DNA of 64,000 bases from Corbicula japonica (Eukaryota > Mollusca > Bivalvia > Venerida > Cyrenidae). Position numbers and translations under genes: made by a program. The number at the start of each line of letters is the position of its first letter. The first letter of the stretch is position 1. The stretch covers positions 1,302,001 through 1,366,000 of the forward strand of contig JAZAYU010000054.1 of NCBI GenBank assembly GCA_038501625.1, written 5' to 3'. A model generated the notes under the pieces. That model was not told where the DNA came from, did no database searches, and was given only the letters and a program-made list of their open reading frames with translations. Below are positions 47,661-57,200 of this stretch, piece by piece.

Positions 47661-47755
47661 CTTCTGTTCACTCTGCTCGGAATTTTTACCACTTTGACCA
47701 CTTTGATCATCTTGATCATTGTTTTGGGTATGATTGTGTATCAGATTGATTAGTT

Positions 47756-48150
47756 AAGTATCAAAGCTCTCTCTTGAACGGTTACAGAGAAAAAGCCACT
47801 TTTCACAAAAAACTTAATAGAATGTTGATGCTCGTCCGCCCGACCAACGACATACCCCAATCTAATAACCAGGACTTTTTTTAAGAAAACCTGGTTAAAA
47901 ATATATCCAACGTAAAGATTATTTTGAAAGATTTGAGTATAATAAAGGTTTAACGATTTAAATTTGACTTTTTTTATTTTAGATTTCAGTTACATGTAAA
48001 ACAAGATCTTGTTGTAAATTGAATTGCTTTCGTGACAAACGATCGGACAGACAAAGCAATAAATATGTATCGCGTATTTCGAACAGGGCGGTACAAAGAG
48101 TCAGTTAGTAAGTTTAGATAAAACTTGTACCTACCACCATTTTCAAAATG
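47756..48150. other. 3' flank of the B-box gene
   Basis: A minus-strand AATAAA at 47978-47973, about 170 nt after the stop at 48151, is a plausible polyadenylation signal. The sequence near 47757 (AGTATCAAAGCTCT) resembles 42050 on the other side of the LINE, but a target duplication was not established. Confidence 0.4.
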
Positions 48151-48277
48151 TTAAGCAGCTGGTAAGATGTCTTTTACATTCTTCAAAAACTCCACTTTAT
48201 TGTTTAAATATTGAAAAGCGTCATCAGATAACTGGGTGGTTTCCTCGTTCAATTTCTGATGTATAGTTTCCACCGAT
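48151..48277 (-). CDS. B-box gene last exon
   Basis: The acceptor is TTATTTTAG. It encodes VETIHQKLNEETTQLSDDAF, then QYLNNKVEFLKNVKDILPAA and a TAA at 48153-48151. The in-phase stop shows that this gene does not continue into the TRANK1-like exon at 40111. Confidence 0.7.
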
Positions 48278-51200
48278 CTAAAATAATGTTTGGATAATAT
48301 AAAGGATGGTAATAACCATATCAGTTAAAGAAACTGATATCCGATTAAATAATAAAAAAATTTTCCTTTACGAAGCAGTCATTCATAAATACATCACTGA
48401 TTTTTAACATTTGGTTGATCTAGACCTGATTCAGAACATAATAAAGAAAAAACGATACTTAATTTCAAGTGCCATGAAACTATGGAATGATATACCGTTT
48501 GATCTGTCTCTTTTTTAAACTACTTTAAAACATATGTTTAGGAAATAAAACTTTTTAAGTCGTTGCTAATGTTACGCTGTTTAAACAAACTCGCACCCAA
48601 CCTTATAACTGCTCACAAATTAGATGAAAAAAGCTTATTGTATAATTAGTTCAATATTCAATAATCGCCTTCTCTGAAAATGCCAGCCAAATATAATCAT
48701 AAGCGACTGAGATAACATCGTTTATAGGTGATTACTTCTTAATCAACGACCGAAAATTGCACGAGGTATCAATGCTTTAATTATTAGCAATCGTTTTACT
48801 CAGGACAAGCCGCCAACCAGCAAGTCAACAAAACATAGAATAAAACAAGACGCTGTGTTCAGAAAACACATATCACCGGTATGATATTTTGTTATGATAC
48901 AAATGACAACACAGTATTATAAGAGCAACCGAAATTACAAGTCAGTTCTAAACAACATAATGGAAATAACTTTCTGGTGTCAGAAACCCAGAATCTACTC
49001 ACTCTGTGTGCATTATGTGTTCCGCTTTAAGTTGATCTCTCAGTTGATTTACTTCGAAAATAGCGTCCGCCAATTTTGGCGGAAGTTCTGAATTCGCTGT
49101 CTTTTCTAATTTCAATTCACTGGACATCGTGCTGAAAATGTCAACATCATTAGCAAACATCGAAATAGCGTCACATGTAAGTTGTCTTGTGCATGCGTGT
49201 ATACGTTGGTTTATGTTCATGTGTTACGAGCAAACATGGAAATAGCGTCACATGTAAGTTGTCTTATGAATGAGTGTATGCTTGGGTTTATGTAAGTGTG
49301 TTATGAGCAAACATGGAAATAGCGTCACATGTAAGTTGTCTTATGAATGAATGTATGCGTGGATATATGTAAGTGTGTTATGAGCAAACATGGAAATAGT
49401 GTCGCATGTAACATTATGAATGAGTGAATGCGTGGGCATATGTAAGTGTGTTATGAGCAAACATGGAAATAGCGTCACATGTAACATCATGAATGAGTGT
49501 ATGCGTGGGTATATTTAAGTGTGTTATGAGCAAACATGGAAATAGCGTCACATATAACATTATGAATGAGTGTATGCGTGGGTAAATGTGAGTGTGTTAT
49601 GAGCAAACATGGAAATAGCGTCACATGTAAGTTGTCTTATGAAAAATTGTATGAGTGGTTTTATGTTAATGTGTTATGAGCAAACATGGAAATAGCGTCA
49701 CATGTAACATTATGAATGAGTGTATGCTTGGGTTTATGTAAGTGTGTTATGAGCAAACATTGAAATAGCGTCACATGTAAGTTGTCTTATGAATGAGTGT
49801 ACGCTTGGGTTTATGTGTGTTATGAGCAAACATGGAAATAGCGTCACATGTAAGTTGTCTTATGAATGAGTGTATGCGTGGGTATATGTAAGTGTGTTAT
49901 GAGCAAACATCGAAATAGCGTCACATGTAACATTATGAATGAGTGTTTGCGTGGGCATATGTAAGTGTGTTATGAGCAAACATGGAAATAGCGTCACATG
50001 TAACATTATGAATGAGTGTATGCGTGGGTAAATGTGAGTGTGTTATGAGCAAACATGGAAATAGCGTCACATGTAACATTATGAATGAGTGTATGCGTGG
50101 GTATATGTGAGTGTGTTATGAGCAAACATGGAAATAGCGTCACATGAAAGTTGTCTTATGAAATAGTGTATGAGTGGTTTTATGTAAATGTGTTATGAGC
50201 AAACATGGAAAAAGCGTCACATATAACATTATGAATGAGTGTATGTTTGGTTTTATGTAAGTGTGTTATGAGCAAACATGGAAAAAGCGTCACATGTAAG
50301 ATGTCTTATGAATGAGTGTATGCGTGGTTTTATGCAAATGTGTTATGAGCAAACATGGAAATAGCGTCACATATAAGTAACTGCATATTTTTAAGAAAAA
50401 ACTTTACAAATGAAACCACTTTAACATTTAAAAAAAAGCGGTAGTTGGTCGAAAACAAACGACTATTTAATTACTTCTCTTTAAATAAAATAAGTAGAAA
50501 AAAAATATTGCTGATATTTCTGAATATATTATACTGAAATAACAAACGGCACAAGATTTTTTTTAAAGTTTCCTTTGATTTTCCAAAACGTATATCGTAT
50601 ATTGTACCCCCACCCAACCCCCCAAAAAGGACAAAACAAAACAAGCAAACACACAAATCGCCCCAGGATAATGGTTGGAAGAGCTTAATATACCATTTTT
50701 TCTTATCGAGGTCTGTTCGAATTTTCTTTTCCTCTTTAAGACGGACTTTCATTTGCTCCAGTTCGCGATAATTGTCAGCAAGTTTCGAATCCAGTTCTGC
50801 ATTCCTTTTCTTCTCTGTTTCCAGTTCAATCGAAATTTTCCTGAAAAGTAAACATTCTAAGTGAAATTCAGTTTATTTTCTCATGTAAATATGCAATGAA
50901 AATCATACTTGCCACTTGAATGTATGCTCACAGCTAATGGGAGGCCAAGTTTTCTCGGTGTTGCTTTTATTATATTGTTAAATCATCTCAACGGAGAGTC
51001 GAGCACATGCACACGCTGAGTTCATTGAACGCAACTCGTGATATTGAAATTGATGAAACGGGAACTTTAAAAGCCACCAAATACGACAATCATGAAAATA
51101 TTGCAGGTTCGGTTGGATTGAGCCTGTTCATGGGCATTAATGGAAATTCATAATAACTTCCCACGCCGGCTAGCCCCGGGTTGTGCGCAACTTAATAATT

Positions 51201-54200
51201 TACTTGAAATTTCACCCTAAGCTGATGAGTAGAATGTATTGAAAAGTAAAGGTTATTTTCTGCTCTATTCATAAATTGATACATGTGTACATGGCGATTT
51301 CAATTGTTTTTGGTTATTGTTTTAGCCTAATTACATCTTGCGACATGTATGGAACGCATTAGTAAATTGCAAAATAAAGCGTTAAATCGACTGTTCACAA
51401 ATCTGTACTATACTATCCTATCCCTGGTTAAGCATGACACCATCTTCGACCCACCAAGATTCTGGCTGCGAATGTAGGATCCTAAAGAACCGACGACGAG
51501 TAAACATCATCGAAAGCGGGGCGACTTTTAAGACCGTATAAGACATAGCGATTTTCGATTAGAATACAACAATTGTGTTTGAATCATCTGAACCCAATCA
51601 AATATTGAAAAGAACAGTCGATGATAGAATGAATTCTCGTAACAGAGGCATGCATGTCTGAGATAATGTTCGAAAGCATTAGGTAAATTAAAACAATAGG
51701 AAAACCTCTTTAAATTTGCAAAATCACTTTGTTTATAATGCTTTGGCAAATCGCATAGTAATTGTAATGTCTCAGCATATTTGGGAAAACCAAAATTAAT
51801 TTATCCTTCCCTAAATAAAACTATGTTACCCGTGCAAAGTGACAAAAGCCATAAACATACTGTTTAGACAAATATTCATCTTTAAGTCGGTCTCTCAATT
51901 GCTGAAGTTCACGATTTTTGTCAGCCAACGTTGACTGCATTTCTATGTTCTCCCTCTTTGTTGTCTCCAAATCTTCAGACATCGCGCTGAAAATTAAAAG
52001 TAAAAATATTTTCGAAAGTGTTCACGTGTATGGTTGTATGATATATGAACATTAACATTAATGAGAAACAAGCAAATTCGTTGAATTTATATCCCCCGCC
52101 GAATACAGGCTATTACTAACACAACAGCTGATGACATAGGGCTTTATTTAGATTAACATTGTTCTGAGGTTGAAAAGTAGTTTTTACAAGAATGACCTTA
52201 ATGTTCTTTGGGCGTTTGAAAGCCATGACGGGCTTGTATTTATGTTCAAAGTGTTAACAAAAATATTATACCTTTTGTTGTAGAATACAATCCGTCTTTG
52301 CCAAATATTGGTTTTATAACCAACAAGTACTGGGATTTATTAAAACTATCTAATAATCCGCTGTTAGAGAACTACATAAATACAAGCCCGTCATGGCTTT
52401 CAAACGCCCAAAGAACATTAAGGACATTCTTGTAAAAACTACTTTTCAACCTCAGAACAATGTTAAATATACATCTGTTAAATGCAACCGTCCTAGATGT
52501 TCTCACTGCTCTAACATCATTGAAAATGATAGTTTCACTAGCTCTCAGTATCATACAGAATTTAAATTAAATCATAATACTGATTGTACAAGTTCAGGTG
52601 TAATTTATTTAATAACTTGTAAAAAATGCAATATGCAATATGTCGGCCAGACCAGTCAAAAAGTGTCTAAGCGTATGAACAATCACCGTTTTGATATCAA
52701 TAGCTATATAGATCCTGCATTTTCTACACTGGTTGCTTCCCATTTCAATGAAAATAATCACAGTCTAAATGACTTTAGTTTCATGTGTATTGATAAAGTT
52801 CATAACAATATGGAGAGACTTATGAAGGAAACTTACTGGATTCATAAATTGGGAACAGTTTTTCCACAGGGTCTAAATTCAAAAATATTGTATAGCTTAT
52901 CATGAAAAGGTTTAACGGTACTGTTTATGTAGATTATTAAGGGATTTTTATCTACCAGTAATTTCCCTTTATTAAGTCTCTACAATTATTTACAATATAG
53001 ATGAAATAATGAATTTACTTTCTGCCTTACATTTTATAAAAATTATTTATGTACAGTTGTTACTGGAATCCATTGTATATTGTGCTTTTTATGCATTTTT
53101 TTCTACCAGTGACTGATGAATCTATAAGATCCTGTACTTATTACATAAATTTAATGTATTTCCTATTTTTATCAACATTATATTATTTTTGGCGATAAGA
53201 ATCCTGTGATTTTATATATGTTTCCTTTATATTTTTTTTTATTGTTGCCTGTGCCAAATAATGTGCAACTTCTTTTTGCGCCAAAGTTGACGTCGTTTAT
53301 ATTGCTATGTGACGTCTTTTTTACGCCAAATGGTGATGTTAGTTTAGTATATTAAAATTACATCATTTTTTACGCCAAAATAAGACATTGTTTGTAAGAG
53401 ATGTTGATACAATAACATTCACCTGAAGAAGAGTCAAATAAACTCGAAACGCGTAGTGAAATATTGGAGTTTGTCTTCCTTTATTTGTTTATATTAAATG
53501 TTTTCCAGAAATTCAAACATAAATCAACGACAAAATATCCAATTAAATTCAAATAAACAGTACGCAACGGCAATTTAGTGTTTCTCCAGATGTCCTGAAC
53601 AAGTGAAATTCGAGGTCTGGTAGCCATCTAGCTGAGCACAAACATTTTATTAACTCAAAGAAGAAAATGAGACAATATTTCATGTAAATCATGCAATTCA
53701 AGATTATTTAATGTATTTAATTTTGTATGTAAAGGTGAAATATGCATATCAGTAATCGCCACATTCAGATGAAACAGCCTCCCCACACAGTCAAGAAGAA
53801 GAGAGGGAGAGAGCATGGTTAATAAAATTATCGGTTTCAAAAGAGATACCACTAACAATTAACAAAAATGAGAACCCGAGGGGTTACCGCCTTGGAACGG
53901 TCAGTGGCAAATCAAACTGCCACTGGGGGTTTAAACCAGGTTCTAGGACGCACCAACCTCACACTTGCCCCAACAGGTTCTCATATCACAAAACAAAGAC
54001 AAGTTGTCTTGGTGAAACCAATCCAACCCACTTATCGGCTCAACAATGATGCATGCAAAAGCACACAAACATGTAAAACATAAAAATCTAATAGCATTGC
54101 AAAACCAAAGGGCGGGTACTGTGCATACTGTACAGGTCATTTATCTGTGAACTAAAGACATCAATGTCGGCTACAGTTCAGACATGATGAAATTCTCGCA

Positions 54201-57200
54201 GTTAGTCCTTATAAAGCAATTGCTTGCAATGTGCGTGCGTGCGTGCGTGCGTGCGTGCGTGTGTTCGTGTATTCTCCGACAGCCAGACTGCTCATGAGAG
54301 CATGATGCAAAAACATTTGTCGCAAACGGTACAATAAGTTTTGAAAAAGAGATTTTTACAGACGAATTGATGTCGGACCAAAGAGGGCTCCATACTCCGC
54401 CCGCAACAAACGTCTTTACAGCTTTCATTTAAAGTCAGCTCAGCTTACGCTATAAAAGTATTTGAATACCGTTTTCTCTTGTCAAGTAGGTCTGTTTGCA
54501 TATTAATTCGCTCTCTCATTTGATCAAGATCGCGATCTTTGTCATCCAACTTTGATCGTAGATCTGCGTTCTTTTTCTTTTCGGTTACCAGTTCATTCGC
54601 TATCTTACTGAAAAAAGAATAAACATATGGTTTTGTTTCATGTATACCTAAAAACCTAAAAACAATAATGAACATAGCTAGACATATCCGACCAAGAGAA
54701 AATACAATGGCATACAGTAACTGGACATACTTATACATTGTACGTATAAGCAAATGTATATTGATTTACCTCCTCCTTACCAGACAGGACGAAATATAAA
54801 TATATAAAATGTCTCTGCATTTCTACTATTATTATATTTCTGTTGCAAATATATACAGAAACATTCTATATTTTTACGAGTTGTATGGCTATCAATATAA
54901 AAATGAAAACAAATTAATGCTCCTCATATCAGAAACAATTTAGCCATGTAAAATTTACGAACTTAAAAGGGTTCTTGAAACGTCACTGTAACCAAGTGAA
55001 AATACATAGAATGTACAATACAACGTCTAGAAAATGGATTTATGAAACAGCAAAACGGTATCTCAAACGATTTTTTGCTATTTCATGTCAAATCCATTCC
55101 ATGAATAGCTGCGTTTTGTAGAGTGATGAAATAATAAGCATTTAGAAGAGGAAACAACGGGCAGAGTTTTACAGAATATAATTTTGACAGTGGGTCTGAG
55201 AATATCAGTTACTGTATACTTCGTACCACAGACGGCAAAAACGAATCGAACTCATCATTGGTGAAAATGAATAATACTTCAAACTTTACATACTGTGATA
55301 TTGAAATAACCAACTGAATATGGAAAAGAGCTAAAACAACAATGCATGTATTAGTTATATTAATAAAATTCAAAAGTTCTAAGACTTCAAAACGCACCCA
55401 ATGTTCTCATGATTTTAACTGTAAAATCGTCTTAAATCCCAGCACTATTTACATTTAAAGATTTCATACACTATACAGCCAACTACGGTGACACAGAGGT
55501 GACATGCACTATTCTTTTTTATCTCGTTCCCATGACTTACTAACTCGAAGGCACGAGGTACTTACTCGATGGAACGAGATACATACTAAGTCGTGGGAAC
55601 GAGATAAAAAGTCGTGGGAAGTATGGAAACGTATATGGTACACCCTGATGTTTTGATTAAATCGACTTAAGGTAAGTCGACTTGTCATGATAACAAAAGA
55701 AAATTAACTGTACCGGTTGTCTACGCAAACTAAATTTTATGACATAAGTTAGTGCAACAATATTTTAAAATATGTCATGTCGACGTCTGCTATGTCATCT
55801 TATCCACATACTTCTAGTGAGCATTTTAACCATTTCCTTGATGTAAACGCATTTTTACGCATGTGCGACCAGTGTAGATCCAGATCAGCCAGCACATCCG
55901 TGCGGTCTGATCAGGATCTGCTCTAGTCGCATTTTGGTCAGAAATAACTTAATGAATCAAACAGCGAACAGTTTAGATCCTGATCAGACGGCATGGATGT
56001 GCCGGCTGATCAGGATCTAAACTGTTCGCCCTAACAATAAAGGTGTGTCTATTCAGGAAAGGGTTAACAAAAAATCCTTCCTTTTGACCCTAGGTGATCC
56101 AGTTTTGGATAGGACAAACTACGGCACCAGGGGCACAATTTGAGCAAAATTGGTTTAAACCCAACCTGTAGTTTCTGACTAATAGCGGGGGCAAAATATT
56201 GTTTACGGACGGACAGACCACGGACGAATGTTGATAAGCCCACCATCTGAAGGTGGTCTAAAAAGACATGTTCAACTTTTGACATCATGAATGTGTACTA
56301 GTAGACCAATGATTATGAATATCTAATGGAGTATATACGACAGTGCTACAAATAATAATGACTGAATTGTGAGCTATGGTCATTAAAAATAGGTGGTGCA
56401 CACGTCTCATCCTGGAAAACATTTTGGTGAAGGTTCAAAGATTCTATCTGTAATAATTATTTGGCAAAGCAGGTCACAAGCCAATTTTCATCATTGTTTG
56501 GCTATATCAGGGGCAATAAACGAGTAATTTGCGAATAATAGCCCTTTCAAAATAGTAGATGCACACTATCACATCCTGATAAATAACTTGGTGAAGGTTC
56601 CGTGATTCTATTCATAATAGGTTTTTGGATATGCAACTTACAAGCAAGTTTTCATCATTTAGGCTATTTCAGGGTCAATAACTGAGTAATTAAGAGTAAT
56701 GGCCCTTGCAAAATAGGAGGTGCACAAGTTTACATCCTTTTAACATTTTGGTGAATGCTTATTCATTCTTTCTGTAATAATTATTTGGCTAGACAGGTCA
56801 AAAGCTAACAATTGTCAGTTTTGGAGTTATTCAGGGGCAATGACTCTGGAATTTATGGGTCTATATGTCGCCTATAGCAAGTCGTAAAGCCGTAAACAAT
56901 GAGCATAGTCAACATAGCAGTTTTTACAAAGTACGTTATTATGTAGTTATGTCGATTTATTTTAAGACGACATGTCGACTTATGTTATTCAGTAATGACA
57001 AGATTAAGACGACAAATCGAGTTCTGTTATAACGTCATGATCCAATTATCATATCATTCTTTATATTTTTTTGATAACTTGGTGCGATCATGTCGTCCTA
57101 CAAGCACACATCTTCGCATGAAACGACATCATCAGGGTGTACCATATACGTTTCCATATGGAAGAGATACTAAGTTGTGGGAACACGTTAATTAAGTCGT

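Larger units (their letters stand above)
42195..47755 (-). mobile_element. Near-complete APE-type LINE
   Basis: A non-LTR retrotransposon of about 5.55 kb. From its 5' side it has an ORF1 region, an ORF2 with endonuclease and reverse transcriptase, a 3' UTR of about 300 bp and a short A-rich tail (GAAATAAATATAAATAAATA) at 42195-42213. The 5' end is uncertain: an in-frame stop lies near 47753 and no ATG opens the frame there, so a few bases may be missing. The clade was not determined; the layout fits the Jockey/I/CR1 range of APE LINEs. It lies between the orphan TRANK1-like exon and the B-box gene. Long open frames suggest a young copy. Confidence 0.85.
52151..53480 (+). mobile_element. 5'-truncated Penelope-like element with inverted 5' segment
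   Basis: 52256-53480 holds the 3' part of a Penelope-like retroelement, with a GIY-YIG endonuclease frame at 52393-52905 and a 3' UTR. The segment 52151-52243 is an inverted copy of 52378-52472, a rearrangement common in Penelope insertions. The reverse transcriptase domain is missing. Coding-like sequence begins at 52270 (NPSLPNIGFITNKYWDLLKL) but changes frame near 52380. It sits in intron 2 of the B-box gene, opposite to its transcription. Confidence 0.8.

Noticed and set aside
42050..47770. Target-site duplication of the LINE (similar AAGTATCAAAGCTCT-like sequence on both sides)
   Set aside because: The left match at 42045-42060 lies about 140 bp beyond the LINE tail, and both sides belong to a low-copy repeat, so a true duplication was not shown.
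49155..50390. CRISPR-like array
   Set aside because: Both repeat and linker are conserved and units tile without unique spacers. It is a minisatellite in a eukaryotic intron.
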